Source: an uncultured Winogradskyella sp. (lineage in GTDB: Bacteria > Bacteroidota > Bacteroidia > Flavobacteriales > Flavobacteriaceae). Taken from it: a DNA stretch of 64,000 nt. Shown piece by piece: positions 48,313-56,584 of the stretch. Made by a program: the position numbers and the translations under genes. Within the stretch, counting starts at the first letter, position 1, and each line of letters begins with the position of its first letter. Below the pieces are notes generated by a model. It had not been told where the DNA came from. It searched no databases and saw only the letters and a program-made list of their open reading frames with translations. The stretch covers positions 48,010 to 112,009 of the forward strand of contig CAJXLB010000008.1 in NCBI GenBank assembly GCA_913055905.1, in the 5' to 3' direction.

Positions 48313-49305
48313 ATGATTTGTCAATTTTTTCGCTTAACATCTATTTCAATATTACTCTTTCTCGTAACTTTTGAGGTTTCGAGTCAAATAAAGGTTTTGG
48401 ATAGCATCACCAAATACCCAGTGAGTTTTGCCACGGTATCGTTTGGTAATGGAAATGGGCTTTTTGCTGATGACGACGGTGTTTTTGTGTTTTCAAAGAA
48501 ACTATATCCCGATATTGATTCGCTATTCATCTCTGCACTTGGATTCAAAACCTTAAAACTACCAACAGCTAATTTGTCTAAAACACTTTTCTTAGTTCCA
48601 CAGGCAGATCAACTTGAAGAAGTGGTAGTCACAGCTAACACTAAAAGAAAGTTCAAAGAAGAGAAATTAAAGCCCTACCTAGATGACGATTATTACAAGT
48701 GCTGGCTTCCTACAATAGAATCTGAAATCGCTGTTTACTTCAATAAAACGAGTGAAAACCCACAACAAATAAAAGAAATCTACTTTCCCATCGCTTTAGA
48801 ATCTAAAGATTGGAACAAGAGAAAACGCAGTAACTCAGATAAAAAACCATTTTCAACCTTATTCAAAGTCAACTTTTATAAAAATAATGACGGTGCACCA
48901 GGAGAACCATTGACATTTGAGACCATTGTATTTAGAGCGACCGAGAAAAATGGCGATGTCTACACTTTAAACATTGAAGAAAAGGATATCTATCTACCAG
49001 AAAATGGCCTCTTTATATCTATCCAAGTTTTAGGATATACAGATAAAAAGGGAAAATTGCTGCCCAATAAAAAATACAAGGAAATAAAAACCGGAAATAA
49101 AGTCGTAAAAATACCTACCAATTTTAGGCCATTACTTCCTTTTACTGATGAAATGGATGACAAAAGAACCTTCATTAGACGTGTTTTCATCAATGGCAAT
49201 ACTTGGACAAAATTTGATGAAAAGAGCAGCATTAAGTCTACACTACTGCAAAAACAACTTTATAATTATGGTATTGGCTTAACCTTAAAGACCTATCGGG
49301 ACTAA
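48313..49305 (+). CDS. Carboxypeptidase-like regulatory domain protein
   Basis: The 330-residue protein has a signal peptide (residues 1-24, ...EVSSQ). An N-terminal carboxypeptidase-regulatory-like domain follows (IKVLDSITKYPVSFATVSFG to LEEVVVTA, about 25-110), the module that precedes TonB-dependent receptors. After the VVVTANTKRK segment it lacks a receptor barrel and continues as a 200-residue domain of unknown role. It is probably periplasmic or outer-membrane associated. Nothing indicates a partner. The 102 bp upstream of its signal-peptide start contain no obvious promoter. Confidence 0.78.
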   Translation: MICQFFRLTSISILLFLVTFEVSSQIKVLDSITKYPVSFATVSFGNGNGLFADDDGVFVFSKKLYPDIDSLFISALGFKTLKLPTANLSKTLFLVPQADQLEEVVVTANTKRKFKEEKLKPYLDDDYYKCWLPTIESEIAVYFNKTSENPQQIKEIYFPIALESKDWNKRKRSNSDKKPFSTLFKVNFYKNNDGAPGEPLTFETIVFRATEKNGDVYTLNIEEKDIYLPENGLFISIQVLGYTDKKGKLLPNKKYKEIKTGNKVVKIPTNFRPLLPFTDEMDDKRTFIRRVFINGNTWTKFDEKSSIKSTLLQKQLYNYGIGLTLKTYRD

Positions 49306-49313
49306 AAGGCCTT

Positions 49314-49994
49314 CTAATTAATAGGAAAATCGAAATACGTAGTAGGAAATGGCTCGCCCCTCAAAGTGAAGTGCCACCACTCTTTAGGATAGTTTTTAAA
49401 GTTATATTTAGCCATTATATTTTGGAGCAACTGCCTGTTGGTCTTTTGCGCTTTAGAAATACCTCTGTAATCCACCCAGGATTGCTCACCAAAAAAATCG
49501 TAAACACTTCCCATATCCAAGGGTTCTCCTGTTTCGGCATTAATAATTGTAACATCCAAGGTACTTCCCCTACTATGTCCAGAACGCGATGCGATATATT
49601 CTTCTTTGAAAAGATGCTTTTTCTGAACATTTGGATAAAATTTAGATTTGTTTACAGTATCATTCAATGTTTTTGCCCAACGCATAAAGTGATTAACAGC
49701 ACGTTGAGGCCTGTATCCATCATAAACCCTTAGGCTCAGATTTTTTTTTCGTAACTCCTGCTGAACCAATTTAAGCTGTTCTGCCGCTACCCTAGTTAAA
49801 ATTAGGGTATTGGAATGATAACCATCTATTGTATCGCCAACAAAATTATCGGTACCATAATAGCGTAATTCAACATCCAAGTCAGGAATCAAGGTTTTCA
49901 CTCTAACAAATCCATCAGGCAAATCGTCTTGTCCGTAGCCAAATGGAGCTATTAGGAGAAGTGTTAGAGCGAGGAAAAAGGTTTTGTATGTCAT
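49314..49994 (-). CDS. M15 D-alanyl-D-alanine dipeptidase (VanX-like)
   Basis: The 226-residue secreted zinc dipeptidase has a signal peptide (residues 1-21). The VanX-type motifs are RVYDGYRPQRAVNHF, the SGHSRGSTLDVTI stretch (SxHxxGxAxD, zinc ligands His and Asp) and EWWHFTLRGEPF with the catalytic Glu and third zinc His. The family cleaves D-Ala-D-Ala, usually in peptidoglycan turnover. It is divergent from the AlkB-family gene with only 30 bp between the start codons. Confidence 0.93.
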   Translation of the reverse strand: MTYKTFFLALTLLLIAPFGYGQDDLPDGFVRVKTLIPDLDVELRYYGTDNFVGDTIDGYHSNTLILTRVAAEQLKLVQQELRKKNLSLRVYDGYRPQRAVNHFMRWAKTLNDTVNKSKFYPNVQKKHLFKEEYIASRSGHSRGSTLDVTIINAETGEPLDMGSVYDFFGEQSWVDYRGISKAQKTNRQLLQNIMAKYNFKNYPKEWWHFTLRGEPFPTTYFDFPIN

Positions 49995-50024
49995 AGTTAT
50001 CCACTAAATTAGTTAAAAAATTCT

Positions 50025-50630
50025 ATGAAATTCATTTCTCCCGAGTCTAAGCGGCATATTTTGCCCAACGCGGAAATAGAATATATCTCAGATTTTTATC
50101 AAAAACCTGAAGCTGATGTCTTATTTAATAAACTGTTATCCGAGACAGACTGGATACAAGATGACATTACCGTTTTTGGTAAAACCTATAAGCAACCAAG
50201 ACTTACCGCCTTGTATGGAGAGTCACAGCAACAATATCGTTATTCCAATATTGTTATGCACCCTAAACCTATTACAGATACTATTTCAACTATTAAACAT
50301 AAAGTAGAAAAAGAATCTAAAACCAAATTTAATGCGGTTTTGCTCAATCTCTACAGGGATGGAGCCGACAGCAACGGCTGGCATGCCGATAACGAAAAGG
50401 AACTAGGTAAAAATCCAGTAATAGCCTCATTAAGCTTAGGACAAGAAAGACCTTTTCATTTTAAGCACAGGCACCTAAAGGAAGAGCGCTACAAACTACT
50501 CTTAGAGCATGGGAGTCTGTTGATTATGAAGGGGGAAATGCAGCATTATTGGCTTCATCAAATTGCCAAAACCAAAAAACAAATAAAACAGCGAATAAAC
50601 CTTACGTTTAGATTTTTGAAAAACCAATAA
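50025..50630 (+). CDS. AlkB-family Fe(II)/2-oxoglutarate dioxygenase
   Basis: The 201-residue protein has the double-stranded beta-helix of AlkB-like demethylases. Iron ligands are H120 and D122 (NGWHADNEKELG) and H178 (HYWLHQI). The 2-oxoglutarate Arg is plausibly in RINLTFR at the C-terminus, and FNAVLLNLYRDG and LSLGQERPFHFKH are also family marks. It probably repairs alkylated bases in DNA or RNA (ALKBH2/3-like). It ends in a strong terminator. Confidence 0.94.
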   Translation: MKFISPESKRHILPNAEIEYISDFYQKPEADVLFNKLLSETDWIQDDITVFGKTYKQPRLTALYGESQQQYRYSNIVMHPKPITDTISTIKHKVEKESKTKFNAVLLNLYRDGADSNGWHADNEKELGKNPVIASLSLGQERPFHFKHRHLKEERYKLLLEHGSLLIMKGEMQHYWLHQIAKTKKQIKQRINLTFRFLKNQ

Positions 50631-50638
50631 ATCAAAAA

Positions 50639-50664
50639 ACCGGGTTCCCTCAAACCCGGTTTTT
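50639..50664 (+). terminator. Terminator of the AlkB-family gene
   Basis: ACCGGGTT / AACCCGGT forms an 8 bp GC-rich stem with a six-base loop, followed by TTTTT. It lies about 10 bp past the stop. Confidence 0.92.
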
Positions 50665-50986
50665 CTAATTTGCTTTTTTATTATGTAAGTAGATTTAGGG
50701 TCTCTAAGTCAACATGACATAATGCAAATATTAATTAATTAATCCATTGAACTAAAAACTAAATTTTAGTACACTTCAAATATAGAATTCAGTTTTAATT
50801 TACCAGCTTAAAAACACTTTTAATCGATGAAATACACATTATTTTAACATTTAAAGATAAAAGTGTGCATTTCAACGATAAAATGCAGGTGTATATTTTA
50901 TTAAATCACTTGCTATTTTATACTAAATCCCAGTATTATTTGTTTTAAACTTTCACCCAACGTATGCTAAAAAAAGATAATTTTAC
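50665..50986. other. AT-rich gene-free stretch with an imperfect inverted repeat
   Basis: No gene is apparent. The stretch is very AT-rich and carries an imperfect inverted repeat (50824-50840 against 50862-50878, 14 of 17 positions complementary) built on TGAAATxCACA. A related AAATGCA string follows at about 50882. It could be the control region of the downstream hydrolase gene. Confidence 0.45.
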
Positions 50987-51937
50987 ATGGCTAAAAGTTT
51001 AGTAGTTATGAGATTGATATGCTGGATTTTTATATTCATTTCATTTTTTAATAGTGCTGCCCAGAATTCTGCTTTTAAAGAAAGAACACTATCTATATCG
51101 AACTGGATTGATGGCACCTTACTTCTACCAAATGCTACAACCAAACCCGACTTAGCAATTATTATTGCGGGATCAGGCCCAGTAAACAGAGATGGTAATC
51201 AGAATTTTATGAAGAATAACGCTCTTAAAAAACTGGCAGTAGCACTCGCTGAAAACGGCATAGCCTCCTATCGCTATGATAAACGTAGCGTAAAGCAAAT
51301 TAGGCAAGGACGATTGGACAACGACATAATGTTCGATGATTTTGTTAGTGATGCTTCCGATATCATAGCGTTCTTTCAAGAGAAGGAAGACTTTGGAAAG
51401 CTTGTTGTCATTGGACATAGCCAGGGCAGTTTGGTCGGAATATTGGCATGTAATGAACTTGTGGACGGTTTTATTTCCTTAGCTGGTGCCGGCCAAAACA
51501 TTGGTGATGTAATTTTGGAGCAGATATCCAAAACAGCACCAATGCTAGCCGAAGACGCCAAACGGACCATTACCTCATTGAAAAATGGCCAAACCACAGA
51601 AGATTATCCACAAGCCTTGAGCTCTGTTTTTAACAGTAGCCTGCAGCCCTTTATGATAAACTGGATGGAGTACAACCCAAATGAATCTATTAAAGAACTT
51701 CAAATGCCTGTCCTTGTCATAAATGGAACAAAGGACCTACAAGTACCTGTTAGCGAAGCCGAACTGTTGGCAGACAATAGCCCTAATGGACAATTGGCTA
51801 TAATTGAAGATATGAACCACGTGTTATTTAAAATTGATGGAGACGATTTAGAGAATTCAAAATCCTACAATGAATCCTTTAGGCCAATTTCTACTGAACT
51901 CGTAGAAACCATAACACAGTTTATCAAATCTTTATAG
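50987..51937 (+). CDS. Secreted alpha/beta hydrolase (copy 1)
   Basis: The 316-residue protein has a signal peptide whether it starts at 50987 or at the ATG at 51008 (MRLICWIFIFISFFNSAAQ). The alpha/beta hydrolase triad is visible: nucleophile Ser in VIGHSQGSLVG, Asp in INGTKDLQVP and His in DMNHVL. The oxyanion-loop-like IIIAGSGPVNRDGNQ follows the first strand. It is paralogous to the hydrolase at 54027-54977, with clear colinear motifs. Substrate unknown; an esterase or peptidase is possible. It precedes the SPFH operon. Confidence 0.9.
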   Translation: MAKSLVVMRLICWIFIFISFFNSAAQNSAFKERTLSISNWIDGTLLLPNATTKPDLAIIIAGSGPVNRDGNQNFMKNNALKKLAVALAENGIASYRYDKRSVKQIRQGRLDNDIMFDDFVSDASDIIAFFQEKEDFGKLVVIGHSQGSLVGILACNELVDGFISLAGAGQNIGDVILEQISKTAPMLAEDAKRTITSLKNGQTTEDYPQALSSVFNSSLQPFMINWMEYNPNESIKELQMPVLVINGTKDLQVPVSEAELLADNSPNGQLAIIEDMNHVLFKIDGDDLENSKSYNESFRPISTELVETITQFIKSL

Positions 51938-52158
51938 AACTCACTCTTTTCGCGAGTGATAAAAAAGCTCTATTTATTGTCAGTTTTAAATTCAACAAAA
52001 CCTCAATGAAGCACCTATAAGGCTAAGTGACACAACCATATTGTGCCTTGTACTAATAAGTATACTTTTCAGCCTTATTTTCGGAGGCTATTTACACATT
52101 TTAAGTTCGTTTGTAACAAATAAGAAAATTTGCATACTAATTATTTAAAATATATCTT

Positions 52159-52205
52159 TATGATATCATTTTAATATCATATTGATTAATTAAATGATTA
52201 ACTAA
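52159..52205. promoter_or_regulatory. Operator-like repeats before the SPFH operon
   Basis: TATGATAT-N7-ATATCATA (52159-52181) is a perfect inverted repeat. It is followed by two direct copies of TGATTAA[T/C]TAA (52183-52193 and 52195-52205, one difference, 12 bp period). They end about 15 bp before the SPFH start codon. Ribbon-helix-helix repressors bind such symmetric or tandem sites, and one is encoded at the end of this operon. The link is inferred. Confidence 0.4.
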
Positions 52206-52219
52206 TTAAATTTCACATC

Positions 52220-53080
52220 ATGAAAGAAGAAAAAATTATCGTCCCAGCCAATGGCTATCTTATGCTCTTTGTTTTTTTAATGCTTTTTTTCGGAAGTATT
52301 GCAGGTATACCGCTAACAAGATCTCCATGGTTTATAGTTGGTATTGTTTTAAGCCTTATACTGGCGTTCGGTTTTATTATGGTACAACCTAATGGCTCGA
52401 GGGTACTGCTACTCTTTGGAAAGTATATTGGGACTGTAAAGAAAAATGGTTTTTATTGGGTAAATCCTTTTTACACCAAGAAAAAGATATCCCTTAGAGC
52501 CAGTAATTTTGACAGTGAGCGCTTAAAGGTCAATGACAAACTTGGCAATCCTGTAATGATCAGTACGATTTTGGTGTGGCGCGTACAAAACACCTATAAG
52601 GCAGCTTTTGATGTAGACAACTACGAAAATTTTGTTCGTGTGCAAACAGATGCAGCCGTAAGAAAACTAGCATCCATGTATCCCTATGATAATTTTGCTG
52701 ATGAGGGCCATGATGAGGATATCACATTACGCTCCAGTGTAAACGAAGTAAGCAATGCATTAGAAAAAGAAATTGATGAACGCCTATCCATTGCAGGAAT
52801 AGAAGTGCTAGAAGCGCGAATTGGATATTTAGCCTATGCCCAAGAAATTGCAAATGCCATGCTTAAAAGGCAACAAGCAACAGCTATTGTTGCAGCAAGA
52901 CACAAAATTGTAGAAGGTGCTGTGAGCATGGTAGAAATGGCCATAGAAGAACTCAACAAAAAGGAAGTTGTAGATCTTGACGAGGAGCGTAAGGCTGCTA
53001 TGGTAAGTAACTTAATGGTTGTACTCTGTGGTGATAAAGATGCTGCGCCAGTGGTTAACACAGGAACCTTAAACCACTAA
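52220..53080 (+). CDS. SPFH/Band 7 domain membrane protein
   Basis: The 286-residue protein has two N-terminal hydrophobic segments (about residues 11-28 and 35-53). An SPFH (stomatin/prohibitin/flotillin) domain follows (VQPNGSRVLLLFGKYIG to NAMLKRQQATAIVAARHKI), then a helical C-terminal part (VEGAVSMVEMAIEEL). SPFH proteins oligomerise in membranes as scaffolds. It opens a compact operon: the next ATG is two bases after its stop. There is no NfeD partner nearby. The pairing of SPFH with a later RHH gene recalls, from memory, similar pairs in other bacteria. Confidence 0.92.
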   Translation: MKEEKIIVPANGYLMLFVFLMLFFGSIAGIPLTRSPWFIVGIVLSLILAFGFIMVQPNGSRVLLLFGKYIGTVKKNGFYWVNPFYTKKKISLRASNFDSERLKVNDKLGNPVMISTILVWRVQNTYKAAFDVDNYENFVRVQTDAAVRKLASMYPYDNFADEGHDEDITLRSSVNEVSNALEKEIDERLSIAGIEVLEARIGYLAYAQEIANAMLKRQQATAIVAARHKIVEGAVSMVEMAIEELNKKEVVDLDEERKAAMVSNLMVVLCGDKDAAPVVNTGTLNH

Positions 53081-53082
53081 GA

Positions 53083-53262
53083 ATGTCTAAAGAGCAAATA
53101 TACAGCATAGCTATTGGCACTTCGCTTGGCACAAGTATTGGAATCACAATAGGAGCTATAGCTGGTGCTGTAGCATTAGGTACGGTCTATGGGTCTTTAA
53201 TTGGGATTTTTATCGGCGTTGTTGTTGCACTAGTATTTTTTAATGATAAAACTAAATTATAG
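53083..53262 (+). CDS. Small glycine-zipper membrane peptide
   Basis: The 59-residue protein begins MSKEQIYSIAIGTSLGTS and is dominated by G/A/I/V with GxxxG-like spacing (GTSLGTSIG, GAIAGAVALG), consistent with one or two membrane helices. The short charged tail is NDKTKL. The start is two bases after the SPFH stop, indicating translational coupling. I do not recognise a family. It could stabilise or regulate the SPFH assembly. Confidence 0.75.
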   Translation: MSKEQIYSIAIGTSLGTSIGITIGAIAGAVALGTVYGSLIGIFIGVVVALVFFNDKTKL

Positions 53263-53360
53263 CTTATGAAAGCCCATAATGGGCATTTGGCAAACAAAAG
53301 CCATTACCTAATATAATAATCAAATAACTGAACCAAAGGTTCTTACAAATTTTTGAATAG

Positions 53361-53519
53361 ATGAAAGAATACAAAGTAGTTCAACCAAAACTAGGTTGGC
53401 GTAATCGAGCACAAAATTTTGAAGATTTTCTCAACCAGTATGCAAGAGAAGGCTGGCAGGTAATAGATATTAATCCTAATTGGTACTCTATAGTTTTTGA
53501 ACGAGATAAAAATAGATAA
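53361..53519 (+). CDS. DUF4177-like small protein
   Basis: The 52-residue protein MKEYKVVQPKLG... contains NQYAREGWQVIDI and ends IVFERDKNR, matching the DUF4177 style (a K-W-E-Y-K/V-V start, then L-N-x-x-G-x-E-GW-x-V-v). Its stop overlaps the next start codon as TAATG, so the two are coupled. The function of this family is not known. It follows the glycine-zipper gene by 98 bp. Confidence 0.75.
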   Translation: MKEYKVVQPKLGWRNRAQNFEDFLNQYAREGWQVIDINPNWYSIVFERDKNR

Positions 53520-54040
53520 TGTGCATATTTAAAGAGGAGCAACGGTTTAATCAAGTTTGGATTATTGTACTCTTGGCAGTGAGTACCTTGGTACCACTTG
53601 CCGCTATTGTCAGTGATTATCAAAAAAATCCAGATGGCCTTACCGTAACAAATCTTTTATTAATCTTGGCCATTATATTAATAGCTCCAGCATTAATTTT
53701 TACCATCAAACTCAGCACAAGGATTGATGAAAAAGGAATTTATTACAAATTCTTCCCTTTTCATTTAAACTACAAAAAGATTCCCTGGGAAGACATCGAA
53801 TCAGCCTATGTAAGAACCTATGACGCTATAAGCGAATACGGAGGATGGGGTCTTAAAGGTGGCTTTTTCTGGAGAAAATCTAAAGGGACCGCAATTAACG
53901 TTTCTGGAGATAAGGGTCTTCAATTAGAACTCAAAAATGGAAAAAAACTACTTATAGGTACGCAGAGAACAAACGAAATTCAACAAATATTAAATACCTA
54001 CAAGTCCAAATTAGAAAAACACGCTTATGAAAACAACTAG
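53519..54040 (+). CDS. Membrane protein with bacterial PH-like domain
   Basis: The 173-residue protein has two N-terminal transmembrane segments (about residues 13-31 and 43-63). A compact beta-domain follows (RIDEKGIYYKFFPF, IPWEDIESAYVRTYDAISEYGGWGLKGG, then NVSGDKGLQLEL and KKLLIGTQR). This recalls bacterial PH-like domains, specifically the DUF6141 pattern with EYGGWG and IGTQR. It overlaps the preceding stop by one base and the next start by 14 bases. Membrane-anchored PH-like domains are possible scaffolds. Confidence 0.78.
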   Translation: MCIFKEEQRFNQVWIIVLLAVSTLVPLAAIVSDYQKNPDGLTVTNLLLILAIILIAPALIFTIKLSTRIDEKGIYYKFFPFHLNYKKIPWEDIESAYVRTYDAISEYGGWGLKGGFFWRKSKGTAINVSGDKGLQLELKNGKKLLIGTQRTNEIQQILNTYKSKLEKHAYENN

Positions 54041-54977
54041 AATAATCGGAGTACTCATGGCCTACCTCTCATTGACTTGTTTCTGTATAGGCCAAGATGA
54101 GGTTAAGTCTGAGACTTATAACCTAATGAATGATAGCATCCAAATTCCTGGAACGCTCTCCTACAGGTCCAACCTCAAGGAACAGCCTCTGGTCATTTTC
54201 GTGCATGGCTCTGGAAGTATAGATAGAAATGGCAATCAGCAAGGCGCAAATATTAATGCCAACTACATCAAACAACTTGCTGAAGCACTCAATAAAAATG
54301 GAATTGCATTTTACAGATATGACAAGCGCACATCTACAAGTGCTAACATGAAATTTCTCTTAAATGGCATAAGCCTAGAGGATTTTGTGGACGATGTAAA
54401 AGTTGCTATATCCAATTTTGAAGACGACCCTCGGTTCTCTAGCATTACCCTTATCGGTCACAGCCAAGGATCGCTTGTTGCCATGTTAGCCCTCAATGAT
54501 GCTGTTGAAAAATACATCTCAATTGCTGGACCTTCTAAATCAATAGACAAAACCATTATTGAACAAATTAGAACTCAGAACGGCGATTCTATTGCCAATA
54601 TCTTTGTTGCTCACTTTAAAGAATTGAAATCTAACGGTTCAATAGCAAAGGTTGACCCTATAGCCTTTTCGCTGCTCAACCCCATGAACCAATCATTTTT
54701 TAAGTCGTGGATGCTCTACGAACCTACAGAAGTAATCGCTGCTCTAAATACACCTGCTTTAATTATAAATGGCACGAAAGACCTTCAAGTTAGCGTTGAG
54801 GAAGCAAATGACCTACATCGGGCTTACCCAAATTCAAAATTGATTATAATAGACCAAATGAATCATGTGTTAAAAACGATATCTCAGGAAGAGGACAATT
54901 TAAAATCATATTATAACGAAGAATTTCCATTATCTGAAAATCTTGTAACAGCCATAACGGAATTCATCAAAAAATAA
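54027..54977 (+). CDS. Secreted alpha/beta hydrolase (copy 2)
   Basis: The 316-residue protein has a signal peptide (residues 1-23, ...CFCIGQ). It shows the triad motifs LIGHSQGSLVA, INGTKDLQVS and QMNHVL, matching the copy at 50987-51937 along its length. It also has the oxyanion-loop-like HGSGSIDRNGNQ. Its start lies inside the last codons of the PH-like gene (14-base overlap), so it is translated as part of the operon. Because it is secreted while most of the operon is in the inner membrane, it may act just outside it. Substrate unknown. Confidence 0.9.
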   Translation: MKTTRIIGVLMAYLSLTCFCIGQDEVKSETYNLMNDSIQIPGTLSYRSNLKEQPLVIFVHGSGSIDRNGNQQGANINANYIKQLAEALNKNGIAFYRYDKRTSTSANMKFLLNGISLEDFVDDVKVAISNFEDDPRFSSITLIGHSQGSLVAMLALNDAVEKYISIAGPSKSIDKTIIEQIRTQNGDSIANIFVAHFKELKSNGSIAKVDPIAFSLLNPMNQSFFKSWMLYEPTEVIAALNTPALIINGTKDLQVSVEEANDLHRAYPNSKLIIIDQMNHVLKTISQEEDNLKSYYNEEFPLSENLVTAITEFIKK

Positions 54978-54980
54978 ACC

Positions 54981-55145
54981 ATGCCTAAGAAAAAAGCCTT
55001 TGCGTTACGACTTAATGAAGATATGCTTAAAGCTATTGAAAAATGGGCTTCAGATGAATTTAGAAGTACTAACGGACAGATTGAATGGATGCTTAACAAA
55101 TGTCTGAAGGAAAACAATAGACAGCCCAAAAAAAAGGAAGACTAA
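54981..55145 (+). CDS. Ribbon-helix-helix (Arc-type) DNA-binding protein
   Basis: The 54-residue protein begins MPKKKAFALRLNEDML, with a short strand followed by a helix (DMLKAIEKWASDEF). Next come a turn and a second helix (TNGQIEWMLNKCLKENN) and a basic tail, the Arc/CopG layout. It starts three bases after the hydrolase stop and is the last gene of the SPFH operon. It plausibly autoregulates through the repeats at 52159-52205. Toxin-antitoxin use is possible, but no toxin-like partner is seen. Confidence 0.82.
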   Translation: MPKKKAFALRLNEDMLKAIEKWASDEFRSTNGQIEWMLNKCLKENNRQPKKKED

Positions 55146-55212
55146 ATCCCTGGCATTCCATAAGACTTTTTTTAGATTGTAAATTTTGTATTTTGCGGTT
55201 TAAACCGTAGTT

Positions 55213-56523
55213 ATGACCAATCAACCTGTTTTTACAGACGACACCATAATTTTTGGAATTTTAATGCTAGCCTTGGGTTTTGTATTCTATACAGAATCCA
55301 TAAAAGGAGGCTTTTGGGAAAAGTTTTACAAAATTGTTCCTGGACTTTTTATGGCCTATATGGTCCCAGCCTTACTAACCACTTCTGGTTTAATCGCTGC
55401 AGAATGGACCGAAATCTCAGCCTCTGGAGAAACCGTCAGTAAAAGCTCCAACCTCTACTATATGGCCAGTAGGTATCTCTTGCCTGCAGCTTTGGTTCTT
55501 ATGACCCTAAGTATTGATCTAAAAGCGGTCTTTAATCTTGGATGGAAAGCGTTAATTATGTTTTTTACTGGTACCGTTGGTATTGTAATTGGTGGACCCA
55601 TAGCTATCCTAGCTGTATCTGCAGTTGCACCAGATGTTGTTGGTGGTGTAGGACCAGATGCTGTATGGAGAGGATTATCAACACTAGCAGGAAGCTGGAT
55701 TGGCGGTGGAGCCAACCAAACTGCAATGCTTGAAATCTATGGATATAACCAGTCTGAATACGGGAAGATGGTCTTTGTAGACATATTTGTAGCTAATGTT
55801 TGGATGGCGATTGTACTAATAGGTATTGGTAGACGTAACTTTTTAAATAAATGGCTCAAAGCAGATACCACTTCTATTGAAGTTTTAAAGGAGAAAGTAT
55901 CAACCTTTGCAGAAAAAGTAAAGCGAAACCCAACGTTGACAGATTTAATGGTTATAGCTGCTATCGCATTTGGTACAGTCAGTTTTGCACACATTGGAGC
56001 TTCTTATTTAGGGCCATTTTTTGATGGAGTTGTCGCTAATATAGAATCGGTACAGACCAAAAATATGCTCACTTTTTTAGGTTCAAAATTTTTCTGGATG
56101 ATAAGCATTGCCACAGTAACGGCAATATTGCTTTCCTATACCAGAATAAAAAATTACGAAGGAGCTGGTGCGAGTAAATTTGGTAGTGTTTTTATCTATA
56201 TTCTAGTAGCTACCATAGGAATGAAGATTGACATTCGTTCTGTTTTTGAATCGCCTGGTTTAATCGTCGTCGGTTTAATCTGGATGTCCATTCATGCCTT
56301 AATGCTTATCGGTGTTGCTAAATTGATTAAGGCTCCTTATTTCTTCTTAGCAGTAGGTAGCCAAGCCAACGTGGGAGGTGCCGCTTCTGCACCGATAGTA
56401 GCTTCAGCCTTTCACCCATCCTTAGCCACTGTTGGGGTTTTACTGGCTGTTCTAGGTTATGCCGTGGGAACAATTGCCGCCATTGGATGTACTATTTTAA
56501 TGCAATTAGCGGCCGGAGGTTAG
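55213..56523 (+). CDS. DUF819 family membrane protein
   Basis: The 436-residue protein is a multi-helix inner-membrane protein of the DUF819 (YjcL-like) family, related to sodium-coupled transporters. It has about 10-11 hydrophobic helices and the family stretches GSWIGGGANQTAMLEIYG (about residues 158-175) and SQANVGGAASAPIVASAFHPSLATVG near the C-terminus. The substrate is unknown. It is monocistronic between the SPFH operon and the DUF4369 gene. Confidence 0.9.
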   Translation: MTNQPVFTDDTIIFGILMLALGFVFYTESIKGGFWEKFYKIVPGLFMAYMVPALLTTSGLIAAEWTEISASGETVSKSSNLYYMASRYLLPAALVLMTLSIDLKAVFNLGWKALIMFFTGTVGIVIGGPIAILAVSAVAPDVVGGVGPDAVWRGLSTLAGSWIGGGANQTAMLEIYGYNQSEYGKMVFVDIFVANVWMAIVLIGIGRRNFLNKWLKADTTSIEVLKEKVSTFAEKVKRNPTLTDLMVIAAIAFGTVSFAHIGASYLGPFFDGVVANIESVQTKNMLTFLGSKFFWMISIATVTAILLSYTRIKNYEGAGASKFGSVFIYILVATIGMKIDIRSVFESPGLIVVGLIWMSIHALMLIGVAKLIKAPYFFLAVGSQANVGGAASAPIVASAFHPSLATVGVLLAVLGYAVGTIAAIGCTILMQLAAGG

Positions 56524-56584
56524 CATTTCTCTGTCAATATTAAGATATTTGCCACCTTTAAATTTTTCAACTCATTTAAATACC

